The notes beneath the pieces were generated by a model. That model had not been told where the DNA came from. It saw nothing but the letters and a program-made list of their open reading frames with translations, and made no database searches. A stretch of 64,000 nt of DNA, from NCBI GenBank assembly GCA_039111635.1, contig JBCAQO010000014.1, positions 2,418,001-2,482,000 on the forward strand, given 5' to 3'. The position numbers were made by a program, and so were the translations under genes. This DNA is from Heterobasidion occidentale. Taxonomy: Eukaryota > Basidiomycota > Agaricomycetes > Russulales > Bondarzewiaceae. Shown piece by piece: positions 22,157-32,340 of the stretch; position 1 is the first letter of the stretch; every line of letters begins with the position of its first letter.

Positions 22157-24112
22157 TTGGAAATTGTAGCAGAATCCATGAAGACTCAGCATGACAAGTT
22201 TGGGGTAGAACTTCCCCCATTCAAGACAGGAGATCAAGTATGGCTCGACAGAAAGAACATACACATGGATCACCCCTCGGAGAAGTTAAGGCCAAAGAGA
22301 TTTGGGCCATTCAAGATTTTGGACACCATAGGAACGGTTAACTATCGGCTGGAGTTGCCAAAGAATTGGAGGAAGATACACAATGTCTTCCATGCCTTGT
22401 GGTTAACCACGTACAAGGAGAACACCACTCACGGTCCAAACTATAGGAAACCTCCATCCGACCCCATCAAAGGACAGGAAGAATTCGAGGTTGAAAGAAT
22501 CATAGCATCCCGCCGCTTTGGACGTTGGAAGACCCTACAATACCTAGTCAAATGGAAAGGGTACCCGGAATCCGACCACTCTTGGGAATCAGCGGATGTG
22601 GTCAAGAATGCAAAGGAGGAAGTTAGCGACTTCCACAGGAAATACCCACTGGCAGTCCGAGGCATGGGGCCGTCTACTCGGGAATTACAACTTGCACTCG
22701 ACAGAAACCAGATAGTGGAAATGTGTGACAGACAAATTCGGCTGATGAAGACCTCGGCAGGGAAGAAACTACTCGACGCAGGTTTAACGGTCAAACAGGC
22801 AGAGACCACAATACAGGAAGAAACCTCGAGATGGAAGCTGACACAGACACCAGCAGGAAAGAAACTACTAGGTGCAGGACTAACGGTTAAACAGGCAGAA
22901 ACCGCTATACAGGAGGAATCCATAAGGCGCAAGTTACTCGTTCACCCAATAGGGAAGAAACTACTAGCCACGGGAGCCACGGTCGCACACATACGAGCAT
23001 CCATAGCAGATGAAGAATACAGGCGAAAGCTCAGGAAGACAAAACTAGGAAGACAGTTCCTAGCTACCAGCACGATGCCAACAGAAATCAGGTTGGGTAT
23101 CAAGAAGGCCCAACCATTGTTACCCAGTGGACAGATACTTATGCATCGACAAGGGAAGAACCTCACCTATGACATGGATAGTCTAGGAAAGAGCACTCGG
23201 ACGAATAAACGCGGACGCGCTCAGGAAACGAAGGTGGCCCCTTCCCCTTCCTCTCGCACACCGACATATTCCCCTGGAGTCAAACACAAGTCAAGGAAAT
23301 CCCAGAAATCAACATGGGCCAGGAAGAATGCAGACAAACAAGTATCGAATTGGAGATACCGCGCAGTCAAGGACCTGGAGAGACAAATGACCAAGGGACT
23401 CGCTTGGAAGAAGGATTCACTTTGTCAAAATGCCGATGAAGACGACGGATCAGAAGAAGGCTCGGTCCATACACCGGAACCAGAAGACACGTCTTATCAA
23501 AATGCCGATGAAGACTACATGGACGAAGGCTCGGATTACTCACCGGATGAAGAAGAATACAAAGACGCTATGGACCTAGACAGCGTCAACGGAGAATGGA
23601 GGAAAGGACCCCTCTCCACGATCTTTGAAGAAGATGAAGGGGAAGAAGAAGAAACGGACTCAGAAATGTCCTATTCACCAACAGGACTCACCCCTTCCTC
23701 CGTGCCTATGGAACAAACACCCCCCACGCCATACACACTATATGGAAGCGGCGCTTGGCGCATCACAGCAAAAGAACCCCCTACACGATACGGGAGCAGC
23801 GCTTGGCGTGTCTCAGCAAAAGATATCGACTCAGACGAGGATACACCCCCTCGTACCCCTAGTACCCCCGACTCTGACGGAGACATACAGATAAACTCCG
23901 AAGATGAGCAACATGAATTCGACGCGGCCAAAGAATTAGGAGACCTATCAATTAAGGACACCCCTGGACGGCTACCAGGTGGCATGGATATTGACAGTCT
24001 AAACACACACACAGAACGGCCAGCGCTATCTATCACGATACCACAGCAAACAAATTACCCCACCCCTCGCTCAAGCACTATGAGCAGCGCTTCGACAGAT
24101 GAAGCCCCTTGA
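22157..24112 (+). CDS. G1 integrase C-terminus, chromodomain and long repeat-bearing tail
   Basis: A 651-residue open frame continues integrase. First comes the GPY/F module (RFGPFKILDTIGTVNYRLEL, then KIHNVFHALW), next a chromodomain at about residues 110-160 (EFEVERIIASRRFGRWKTLQ, YLVKWKGYPESDHSWE), then a tail of about 450 residues. The tail holds four tandem 32-residue repeats (22739-23122), a basic Ser/Lys stretch, two copies of a QNADEDxxxEGS-type acidic unit (about 23428 and 23500), two YGSxAWR units (about 23740-23810) and a Ser/Pro-rich end. Family chromoviruses usually stop shortly after the chromodomain, so the tail is unusual. ATG 22157 is internal; the real product is gag-pol. 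It is the only long unbroken pol frame of G1. Confidence 0.85.
   Translation: MEIVAESMKTQHDKFGVELPPFKTGDQVWLDRKNIHMDHPSEKLRPKRFGPFKILDTIGTVNYRLELPKNWRKIHNVFHALWLTTYKENTTHGPNYRKPPSDPIKGQEEFEVERIIASRRFGRWKTLQYLVKWKGYPESDHSWESADVVKNAKEEVSDFHRKYPLAVRGMGPSTRELQLALDRNQIVEMCDRQIRLMKTSAGKKLLDAGLTVKQAETTIQEETSRWKLTQTPAGKKLLGAGLTVKQAETAIQEESIRRKLLVHPIGKKLLATGATVAHIRASIADEEYRRKLRKTKLGRQFLATSTMPTEIRLGIKKAQPLLPSGQILMHRQGKNLTYDMDSLGKSTRTNKRGRAQETKVAPSPSSRTPTYSPGVKHKSRKSQKSTWARKNADKQVSNWRYRAVKDLERQMTKGLAWKKDSLCQNADEDDGSEEGSVHTPEPEDTSYQNADEDYMDEGSDYSPDEEEYKDAMDLDSVNGEWRKGPLSTIFEEDEGEEEETDSEMSYSPTGLTPSSVPMEQTPPTPYTLYGSGAWRITAKEPPTRYGSSAWRVSAKDIDSDEDTPPRTPSTPDSDGDIQINSEDEQHEFDAAKELGDLSIKDTPGRLPGGMDIDSLNTHTERPALSITIPQQTNYPTPRSSTMSSASTDEAP
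22739..23122 (+). repeat. Four tandem 96-bp (32-residue) coding repeats
   Basis: Four in-frame units of exactly 32 codons share the pattern KL-x3-P-x-GKKLL-x-AG-x-TVKQAE-x3-I-x-EE-x3-R. Units 1 and 2 are closest, unit 3 is diverged, and unit 4 most (GRQFLATSTMP). Helix-forming composition suggests an alpha-helical repeat. A single related unit (HSIGKKPLATRLAIPQIIEA) lies after the chromodomain of G2 on the minus strand. Confidence 0.85.
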
Positions 24113-24190
24113 AGAACCACCCCAACTAGCGAACTACTATGGAAGGACACTGAAAGTAATCTTGGCCGATTAACTATCAACTCCGACGCC

Positions 24191-24475
24191 ATGGACACCG
24201 AAGACAATCTTGGCCGATCGCCTATCACGGAGTTGGAACCAGAAATATCCAGAGAGGAACAGCGATGGCAAGAGATTCAAACCCAGCAGATTGGCCAAGC
24301 AGGACCAAACAAAGCAGGGCCTATATTAGAGAGCCCGACGCCTGGAATCTCCCCACTCTCCCTTGACCACCCTCTACTCGCACCCCCTCCTCTGCTAGAC
24401 AGCAAGTGGTACAATAACCCAGAGCTATACAAACCATTAGATCTCTCCTACCAACCCCCCAAGGAGAATGCCTAA
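24191..24475 (+). CDS. G1 small 3' ORF 1, unknown
   Basis: A 94-residue frame starts MDTEDNLGRSPITELEPEIS and is acidic then Pro/Leu-rich (LSLDHPLLAPPPLLDS). It starts 79 bases after the chromodomain frame ends, in a different frame. Sequence just before it (24150-24190) has a similar DNLGR-type motif, hinting at a short duplication. No known domain. It could be read as a separate ORF or be a frame-shifted end of the pol tail. Confidence 0.4.
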   Translation: MDTEDNLGRSPITELEPEISREEQRWQEIQTQQIGQAGPNKAGPILESPTPGISPLSLDHPLLAPPPLLDSKWYNNPELYKPLDLSYQPPKENA

Positions 24476-24692
24476 CAAACGGGACCCACACGTTGCCATA
24501 TACAATGCGGTCAAGGTCATGCTTGAGCTCGCACTTCGCGCTCTGCACGACATCAACATATATGCACACACGCCACCATCTGAGCCATCCCCTCAGATAT
24601 TCCCCACCAGTCCTGACTCCTCGTCATCACCATCTTTACCCTCGCTCCCCGTTCCACCCATGCCACGCCCACCAACACCGGCTAGACGCTAG
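24468..24692 (+). CDS. G1 small 3' ORF 2, unknown
   Basis: A 74-residue frame overlaps the end of the previous ORF by 8 bases in another frame. It opens MPNKRDPHVAIYNAVKVMLE with an amphipathic helix-like start and ends in a Ser/Pro-rich tail. The overlap is like translational coupling in compact elements, but this is inference. No family recognised. Confidence 0.35.
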   Translation: MPNKRDPHVAIYNAVKVMLELALRALHDINIYAHTPPSEPSPQIFPTSPDSSSSPSLPSLPVPPMPRPPTPARR

Positions 24693-24860
24693 TCAAACCA
24701 ACGTCCCGGACCATGCACCATTATGCTTCCACTTCGCCTGACTCACACCTAGTCAATCCCCACTCTATCATTGCACAGCACTACCCGACTTCTGCCTTGG
24801 CCTACATATTGCACAACCCAACCGACCATTACCCATTGCGCTATATGTGAGGCCAAGGTT

Positions 24861-24873
24861 AGAAAGGGGGTGG
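24861..24873 (+). other. G1 polypurine tract
   Basis: The bases AGAAAGGGGGTGG directly precede the 3' LTR, the position and composition expected for the plus-strand primer of an LTR retrotransposon. Confidence 0.8.
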
Positions 24874-25705
24874 TGTTAAGAGCCGGCTCATAACACATGA
24901 TATATGATCATCTGATCATATGACACGTGGTCTATGACCAACAGATATGACCTATACCCGGTGACCGACCCCTTGACTTCACCAACAGACATTGAGTTAT
25001 CTTATCTTATCTTCTACTCCTGATCAGCGATCATGTCATCACAGTTACCTGAATGGTTCCTGCCCCTGTTCCTGTTCCTAGTTCCTAGTTCCTGTCCCTA
25101 CCCCAACAGATTGTTCGTTGATTGTTTGCTTCTGTTAGATCATTTACCTCGGTGCCTTAAGAAGCATGGACCTTCTGTAGATCATGCCCTAAAGCAGTTT
25201 ATATATATATAATGAGCCAGATACCTGTATTGCCAGCTTGTTCACCTTTGTTACCCCCACCTGTTCTTACTCTTGACCTTTGGTACTAGCCATACCTCTG
25301 CTACATCATAGTCTTTGCTACTAGGCCAGACCTTTGATTGTCAATAGAACATTTGATTAAACATTGGTTTAACTTGCCTCTGCGCTCCTCTCTATCATCA
25401 TCCTTAACCACTCAGTCGTCATCTCAATACTGGCTGAGTTCTACACAGGACTAGCAGTATTCTATCTCGACTTTAGTGGGCAGCATATCTATTGCCATCC
25501 AGGCCCGCATCAGTCGTACCCTCACATCTGTGGGAAAACCTTTGTGCATTTTTGGAGACACGATACCATCACGGATCCCTTGTGTATTCCAAATTATGCA
25601 CACAGTTAGCCGCTAGTGCCTTCATTGGACGCACTTGGATTTGGCACGTCCCTTAGTGACTCAGGAGCCTCCTGGCATATCACGTGCGAAGACCAGGTCT
25701 TAACA
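24874..25705 (+). repeat. G1 3' LTR
   Basis: Nearly identical to the 5' LTR (16698-17531). It starts TGTTAAGAGCC and ends GGTCTTAACA, and is followed by the target duplication ATCA(T). Confidence 0.95.
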
Positions 25706-26139
25706 ATCATCTGAGTGTAAGTAGCAAGAATAGGTGCTGGAGAGCCAATGAAAAACAAGACATAGTAAGCATGCGTATTGGGTGGCCAAGTTATGGTGCA
25801 AGATTGTGTTCAACCAAACATGTGGAAATCAGGAAGATAAGAGATAAGGACTGACTAGGTACAGATAACATTAGCTAAATAGGCTATCTGATCCCGATCC
25901 TATATATCATATTGTAAGACCCCATTGATGACTCCTGTGTGATCCTGGTGAGCACGTGAAGTGTGTCTGAACTGGCAAAGCCTCTGCCAAATGTCCTTCG
26001 GCGGGTCATTGTGGTTTGAGTGGGGCTGATCATCTTTGACTTGAGTTGGTGTCTTTGATACTTGTCTACCACTGTTTGGTCTCTACCCAAAGCTTCCTAA
26101 ATACCTTCCTCAGACCCCAGAGCGGGTGCATGCTCATCA
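25706..26139 (-). mobile_element. LTR-like repeat, family C, copy 4, 5' part
   Basis: On the minus strand it starts TGATGAGCATGCACCCGC at 26139 and runs to the G1 insertion point, where it reads TTGCTACTTACACTCAGATGA. The continuation is at 16697. The start agrees with copies at 44647, 47894 and 55812. Confidence 0.75.
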
Positions 26140-26249
26140 TCTTCTCCCTACTGAACTCCTGACTGTCCTCAGTTAGTGGTTGGCTTGTAATGAGTCAGAG
26201 TGGAAAAAAAGGTGGCATGGAAAATGTGGTGGCATGGAAACACTGCATA

Positions 26250-27360
26250 AGGACAGGGCACATGGTGTGTAGATGTGGGAAAGTGTTGCGGCAACCAGCA
26301 ATGGCGTGGAAAGAACACTTGTGGCATGGGGAGGAAGGTGAAGTTGAGTCAGCCCAGCCCTATGGTGTGGAAACTGAAACTGAGGCATGGAAACAGGGCG
26401 TGTGGTGTGTGGACGTGGGAAATGTTAAGAGCTGGCTCATAACACATGATATATGATTATCTGATCATATGACACGTGGTCTATGACCAACAGATATGAC
26501 CTATACCCGGTGACCGACCCCTTGACTTCACCAACAGACATTGAGTTATCTTATCTTATCTTCTACTCCTGATCAGCGATCACATCATCCCAGTTACCTG
26601 AATAGTTCCTGCCCCTGTTCCTGTTCCTGGTTCCTGTTTCTGCCCCAACGGTTTGTTCGTTAATTGTTTGCTTCTATTTGACTGTTTACTTGGAACCTTA
26701 AAGAAGCATAGACCTTCTGTAGATTATGCCCTAAAGTAGACTACGTATATATAGAACGAGCCAGAGACCTGTCTCACTAGCTTGTTTACCTTTGTTACCT
26801 ACCCACTTGTTCTTACTCTTGATCTTTGGCACTAGCCATACCTCTGCTATATCATAGTCTTTGCCAATAGGCCAGACCTTTGATTGTCAATAGAACATCT
26901 GATTGAACATTGGTTTAACTTGCCCTTGCGCTTCTCTCTGTCATCATCCTCAACCACTCAGTCGTCACATCAATACTGGCTAAGTTCTACACAAGACTAG
27001 CAGTATTCTACCTCAACTTTAGTGGGCAGCATATCTACTGTCACACAGGCCCACATCAGGTTGTACCCTCACATTTATGGGAAGACCTTTGTGCCTTCTT
27101 GGAGATGCAATACCATTATGAGTCTCTTGTGTATTCTGAGTTACGCACACAGTTAGCCGCTGGTGCTTTTATTGGATGCACTTGGATTTGGCACATCCTT
27201 TAGTGACTCAGGAGCCTCCTAGCACATCACGTGCGAAGACCAGGTCTTAACAAGAAAGTGTTGCGGTGACTAGCAATGGCATAGAAAGAACCACCTTAGT
27301 GCACAGGAAAGACTAGAGCTAAGTCGGCAAAGTCCTATGGTATGGAAAACATGAGTGGCA
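26250..27360 (+). repeat. Minisatellite of about 145-bp units, second unit split by an LTR
   Basis: Unit 1 (about 26255-26400) and unit 2 (26401 onward, resuming at 27253) share GTGTGTGGACGTGGGAAA- and GTGTTGCGG-type blocks, then CAGCAATGGC, then a GGAAAGAAC block. The G-rich plus strand also carries many GGCATGGAAA-like words (26210-26400). The G1-type solo LTR lies exactly within unit 2. Confidence 0.65.
26423..27252 (+). mobile_element. Solo LTR of the G1 family
   Basis: An 830-bp unit starting TGTTAAGAGCT and ending GGTCTTAACA, collinear with the G1 LTRs but with many more substitutions, mostly C/T and G/A. The flanks GGAAA (26418-26422) and AGAAA (27253-27257) fit a 5-bp target duplication with one change. 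Comparison with the intact neighbouring minisatellite unit confirms the empty-site sequence. Confidence 0.9.
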
Positions 27361-27587
27361 ACTGATTAGGTGGTGAAGTGGCTGAGCCATGGAGCACCCA
27401 AGCTAGACACTGGCATGAGAGTTATAATAGCAAAGAGCTGTGGCATGTGTTGTGGCCTCTGCCGAGTGCAGTGGCATGCGGCTTGGTCAGGTGATCACCT
27501 ATCAATTGTTGATTCTTTAGCAACTAAGTCCCTCTTTGCCATACTCTTGCCGCCTTTTCTTGTTTGTTATCCCTTTGACCTTCCAAC

Positions 27588-28413
27588 ATGTCTTCCATCC
27601 TTTCTGTTCTCAAAGCCAAGCTCAGGGAGTACATGCTCGCTCTTCCAGAGTCTGTTGCCAAATACAAGGATTATGAGGCTTGGGCGCAGGGTTTTGCAAA
27701 ATAAGTAGTGAGTTGGCTCCTTCTGTCTGATTTTGCTGCTACTGATGTCCTAGGCCATTTTCAATCATTTGGCATGTGGTAAAGAGGTGCCCAAAATTGC
27801 CACCTGGATCACTGATGCCAAGCATGGCCTTAACCATGTTGCCACTGACGACTGGCTTACTTGGGGGTCATGCATCTTGCCATAGCATACAGTGTATTTT
27901 TCAGCTTAGCAATAGCAACAAGCAGCTGAAGAACAGGCCTTAGCAGAGGAGGCTACACAAGTAGCCATCATCAAATATGAGGCTGAGGAAGCCATGGTGA
28001 TGCGGGCTGCTGCTGCCCATCAGCTGGCCAAAGAAGATCATCAGCGGCACCAGGAGGCCTTGGTGGAGGCCATGTTCAACAGGTCTCTCAATCCTGAGAA
28101 GGGTGATTGTCAGCTGGCCAAGCTGGAGGCAAAGTCAGTCCTTCTCCTCCCTCTTTTTCTCCGCTCTGCTCCTCCCTCTGCCACTGCGTCCTCCTCTCAT
28201 CCTGATCCCTCTGCCACCAACTCTTCTTCTTTTCCTGAACCTTCCTCCTCCAACTTGCCTCCTTGTCCTGAACCTGCTGCCACCAACCCCAAAATTGCCT
28301 CTGCAACTGCTGCTCTGTACCGAATGAGTGTGGATCCGCCCATTTCTGCCCCCCTGTCTGACTCGAAAAGGACCCAGCATGCTGCCGTGGTTGTCGTTGA
28401 GTTTGCTTGCTAG
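27588..28413 (+). pseudogene. Decayed Ala/Glu-rich coiled-coil protein, unknown family
   Basis: ATG 27588 opens MSSILSVLKAKLREYMLALP followed by YKDYEAWAQGF and a stop. After frame changes the sequence continues with QAAEEQALAEEATQVAIIKY and an Ala/Gln/His-rich helix (about 27920-28110), then a Ser/Pro-rich tail to 28413. The first segment resembles the opening of hypothetical proteins frequent in Agaricomycete repeats. A long coiled coil is likely from composition. At least two frame breaks make it non-functional. It could be a gag-like relic, but no zinc knuckle is seen. Confidence 0.4.
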
Positions 28414-28611
28414 TGAACACCACCTCAAGGTCAGGTTGTCCTTCCTCTTGGCCCTGGAATGGGCCAAATGTTGCATCACCAAGGTCTGTTTTGCTTTTGA
28501 CCAGCTTGTGCAGCTGTGCCCTGTCTTATTTATTGAAAAAGTGAGTGCTCTTGCTTGGTCAACATAAATGTGTAGTTACTTATCATATTGCACCACAGCC
28601 CCTTGGCGCTG

Positions 28612-28630
28612 CCCCCCCCCCCCCCCCCCC
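28612..28630 (+). repeat. Poly-C tract of 19 bases
   Basis: A run of 19 C. Such a tract can form i-motif or, on the other strand, G-quadruplex structure, and is prone to length error in sequencing. Confidence 0.95.
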
Positions 28631-28782
28631 TCAACATGGGGCCAACGATGACATGGCATAATGACATCAACTTTTGCCTTGAGGTAGAGGCAGATGTTGA
28701 ACATGCTGATGACTCTCATCCATGACAAGAAGAAGACAAATTCAATGGCATTGATGGCAAGGATACTCACATAGCAGGCACC

Positions 28783-28992
28783 ATGGCAGAGGATGGTGGG
28801 TTGGCAGTCAGGGACATTGAGATAGCCTTTGTAAGAGGAGGCAACGTGCAGAGTGAGGGCAAGTCTGCCAGCACAGTGGGTGGACAGAGAAAAAGCACCG
28901 GAGGTTTGGCAGCATGTAAGGTGGGAGGTGCTGAGGGCAAGCAGGATCTGTTATGCAGAATGGGCAGTGCTGTTCCTCAGGAAAAGAAATGA
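28783..28992 (+). CDS. Short ORF, unknown
   Basis: A 69-residue frame MAEDGGLAVRDIEIAFVRGG, Gly/Lys-rich, with open frame extending upstream to about 28725 (KFNGIDGKD). It may be a downstream piece of the 27588-28413 relic. No family is recognised and it may not be expressed. Confidence 0.2.
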   Translation: MAEDGGLAVRDIEIAFVRGGNVQSEGKSASTVGGQRKSTGGLAACKVGGAEGKQDLLCRMGSAVPQEKK

Positions 28993-30250
28993 CAACTCAG
29001 CTAGTTACTATGATCTCTAGTAGTCATAAAATATGCTCATAATTCATCATAAGCTATGTATCACCAGTTCTTGCAGACAGACCAATTTGTGGCATAGGAT
29101 GTTGTTACCTTGCTTGCAAGATCTTTACACCTAATACATCTGGCTAAGCATTAGTAATATCTTGCATTTTACAGTGAGATATGGAACAAATCATTCCCAT
29201 TTTAATATAATGTGGCTGGCACCTATGCAAACATGGCCATATTGCTGACCAGTCTTGATGTGGCTCAATGAATCAATTGCCTTTTATAGAATGGCAAACT
29301 TGTCCTAAGGTTTGTTAACTCATAATCTGCACCCATCAGAAACTAAAAACCTTCTTCTTTGTCTCGTTCCTTCACCATCTCTGTACACTTATCATAGTTA
29401 TCATCTGAGTCTCATGCTCATTATCCTCAAACTGTAGGAATCACATAGTTAGTTGGTGTCATAGATAATATTAGTAATTCCTAAAATCATGATGAGCTTG
29501 TCTGACACCAACTCGCATCCATATAAACAACGCAAAGTTTTAACAATAGTTTCAGATGGAGGTCTTCAAGTGTGCATTACACATGATGTTGAAGGTGTGT
29601 TGCTTTTTAGATCTTGCGGCTGTGGATGGCAGTAATGAACAGGATCCCAACAAATGCACCTATAAGGACAAGGAGGCTTTCATAGAGGATGCAGATCTTG
29701 ATGGTCGACACTTTGATAGAAATGTACACAATCCAACTTCTTGTCCTCAACATGGTCACACATGTCTAGGTGCATCCATGATAATGTTGTGCAGCTTGCT
29801 CACCACCATCACCACTTCCCATCTCATTTATCTAGAAAACCCTCACCTCTTATTAATTTATAATTATACATAATTATCAATAATATGAATTTGTGCTAAT
29901 TATGATGTATTATATCTAATTATTTTAACTATGATTGTGATCAAATCTACAAATCAAGGTAATGCTGTCTATATTACTAGAGTTTTATGAGAAAGTACTA
30001 ACCTAATTGTTATCTTACATATCCAGATCCTCAATTAAGTGAGTGCTACAAATATTTTTTTCTAATATGTACTCTCGATTTGTCATTAGTTTTGTAGTAG
30101 GATTTGGTATTTAAGCTCACATTCTAAAAGCCATATTTTTTGTGTATTTATCAACTCCTTTATGAATAAAACAAATAAGAAATGAATGTATAATAGAATT
30201 AGATATGTTGAAATAGTCTATATGATCAAAATACCAAGCTAAGTAAGTTA
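28993..30250. other. No clear gene; AT-rich from about 29830
   Basis: Only short frames occur, the longest at 29556-29873 on the plus strand with no recognised motif. From about 29830 to 30540 the sequence is visibly richer in A and T than the rest of the window. No LTR ends or repeats shared with other regions were seen. Confidence 0.5.
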
Positions 30251-30333
30251 GATCTTATGGCTGTGTGATTTAGAGCATTTCTCTGGAGTACTTGTAGGCA
30301 TGAGGTTATAGGTTCAACTCTGGATAAGAGTAA
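30251..30333 (+). other. tRNA-like sequence, possible SINE head
   Basis: An A-box-like TGGCTGTGTGATTTAGAGCA (30258-30277) is followed about 50 bases later by a B-box-like GGTTCAACTCT (30311-30321). The ends GATCTTA and TAAGAGT (30327-30333) can pair at five consecutive positions as an acceptor stem, and a short D-stem is possible. The T-stem is poorly paired and the anticodon arm is unclear, so it is not a working tRNA. A tRNA-derived SINE head or an old tRNA relic would fit. Confidence 0.4.
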
Positions 30334-30501
30334 GTTTGTTGTAAAGTGGAATTTCAGGTTTAGATAATCAACTAATGATCTCTATAGCTAGAGTCTGTTC
30401 ACAAGTTGTAGATAACTATAGTACTAGTAAGTAATCATAATACTTGATTGAACATTAGTTTTTAGAAAATTTGTGTGAAAATTATGCATTATTAAAGCTA
30501 A

Positions 30502-31188
30502 TTAGCCTTTATAAGCTATAGATAATAGAGGGAAAAAGCTAAAATGCATAATAATAATTGGTGGCAATTTGATATAATCATAAAGAATTTGAGCATATTT
30601 AGAGGAATGTTTTTCCATATGTGCTTCTATGATCTGAGGAATGGCCAATCTGGTGGCAAGAGGCTTCTTTCCGATTGAATGCTTCTCAAACTTCTTTTTA
30701 ATTTGATCTTCTTTGGCTGTCCTGTTGAGTTCTAATTTGATCACCAGCACTAGAATGGAGGCTTTCATTCTTTTCACTGCTTGAGGATGCCATTGGTAGA
30801 AGTTATCTATAGCTTCTTTGATGTTGGTGATTTTTGCTGCTGCTTCCTAGGAGTTGTCTAATTCAGGGTAGCCCTTCTATTTGATCAGGTACTGCATGGT
30901 CTTCCATTATCCAAAGTGTCAGGCTCCAATGATGGCCTCGACTTCGAAGTCTTTTTGCCCTTTGATCAGGTCTGGGGCCGATTTAGGGTAGTTAGGGCCA
31001 TAGACTTTGTTTTCCTTATAGGGCATAAGTTGACTGGCATGGAAGATATCGTGAATGTGCTTCCAGCTGTTGGGCAGTTTCAACTTGAAGTTGACGTTTC
31101 TTATAGTGTCAGTGATTTCAAATGGCCCAAAGTATTTGGATCTTAGTTTTTCTGATGAGTGATTGGTGTGGATGTTCTTCTCATCTAA
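30502..31188 (-). pseudogene. G2 integrase C-terminus, chromodomain and tail repeat
   Basis: The minus strand reads KYFGPFEITDTI (GPY/F module), IHDIFHASQL, then DFEVEAIIGA and YLIK-stop-KGYPELDNS-stop-E, a chromodomain in which two conserved tryptophans have become TAG. After it comes RTAKEDQIKKKFEKHSIGKK and PLATRLAIPQIIEA, one unit related to the 32-residue repeats of G1. The reading then runs into AT-rich sequence near 30500, where the element is broken. Confidence 0.8.
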
Positions 31189-32340
31189 CTATACTTGATC
31201 TCCTTTCTTGAAAGGTGGCAGGTCCATTCCAAAACGGTCATGCTGTATCCTCATGGCTTTAGCTGCAATTTTGAGGCTAGCTCGTGCTTCCTTCCTAGCA
31301 TGCTGCAGAGCTTTGAGGCAAGTGTTGGCAGTGGGGACATTCGTGTTTCCAATGATGGCTGGGTAAGCCCGTGGTTGATATCCATGGAGAAGTTCAAATG
31401 GTGACTTCTGCATGGCTGAATGCTGATGAGTGTTGTGGGCATATTCTACATAAGGGATTAACTGTGCCTAATTGTCTTGTGAAGAGCTACAGAAGGCTCT
31501 AAGGTATTGCTCTAGTTCTTGATTCATTCATTCAGTAGCGCTGTCTGTCTATGGGTGATAAGCTGTGCTTAAAGCAGATTTGATTCTTAGTTCTTCGAGC
31601 AAGGCCTGTGCTATTTTTGAAGCGAATTGGGTTCCTCTGTCTAATATGATTTTATCCGGCAGTCCGTAGTGTCTCCGGGTGGTTTCTAGCAGGCTTTTGG
31701 CTGTTCCATTAAAGTTGATGGATTTCTTGCATGGTGTTATTACTGCAGTTTTGGTGAATTGGTTGTTTACTACATGGAGCGAGTTGTATCTGTTTGACTA
31801 TGGTAGATCTGTAATAAAGTCCATGGTTATTGTTTCAAAAGGTCAATCTGGAATTTCCATTGGTTGCAGGGGTACTATGGTAAGATGTGTGTCGTTTTTA
31901 GTGGATTAACAGGTAGCACATTCTTCCACATATTGGTAAACTGTGTTTGAGATTCCAGGCCAAGTAAATTCTTGTCCTACTGCTGCTAGTGTTTCTCTTT
32001 GTCCTGAATGACCTGCTGCTAGGTTGTTGTGGTTTAGTTTGATAATATCTTGACAAAGTTGCTTGTTTCGAGGAATATATATTTTTCCTCTATGAAGGAC
32101 CAATCTTTCTTCATTGTTCCATTCTTGTAAACCTTTCCTCATGCTTCAAGGACCCAAGGTCTTGACCTTGGCTAGTGTTTCTAGCAGCCATTTGTCCTTT
32201 CTGTTTTCTTCAATGATTTGTTTCTTTAGGTCATTGTCGATTATGGTGACGTCTCTTCGTCCGGTTGCCCTAATATGGAGAATTTGGTGGGGGTCCCAAA
32301 TGTCTTCTATATTGATTGCGTTAATATCCTCGAAGGGTCT
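31189..32340 (-). pseudogene. G2 integrase
   Basis: The zinc finger is intact by eye (HNNLAAGH ... CATC, within 32142-31906). The core reads MDFITDLP, then LDRGTQFASK (the usual SDRG is LDRG, Asp retained), then a TDSATE segment with the Glu. TAG and TGA stops stand where Gln and Arg are expected (about 31550 and 31530). The segment MQKSPFELLHGYQPRAYPAI near 31413 matches G1 closely. Confidence 0.82.

Larger units (their letters stand above)
16698..25705 (+). mobile_element. Ty3/gypsy chromovirus G1, full-length but defective
   Basis: A 9.0-kb element bounded by two LTRs of 834 and 832 bp, which differ at only about ten sites by eye. The flanking duplication is ATCA (16694-16697 and 25706-25709), or ATCAT if the LTR is taken to start one base later. 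The internal order is gag, protease, RT, RNase H, integrase, chromodomain, long tail, then two small 3' ORFs and a polypurine tract. It sits in opposite orientation inside LTR C4. Gag is short, RT has YIDE in place of YxDD, and about ten in-frame stops interrupt gag-pol, so this copy cannot supply its own enzymes. Near-identical LTRs with a dead interior suggest it was moved in trans or had already decayed at insertion. Confidence 0.92.

Noticed and set aside
22441..22932. 163-codon minus-strand frame
   Set aside because: Antisense shadow of the G1 chromodomain and repeat region.
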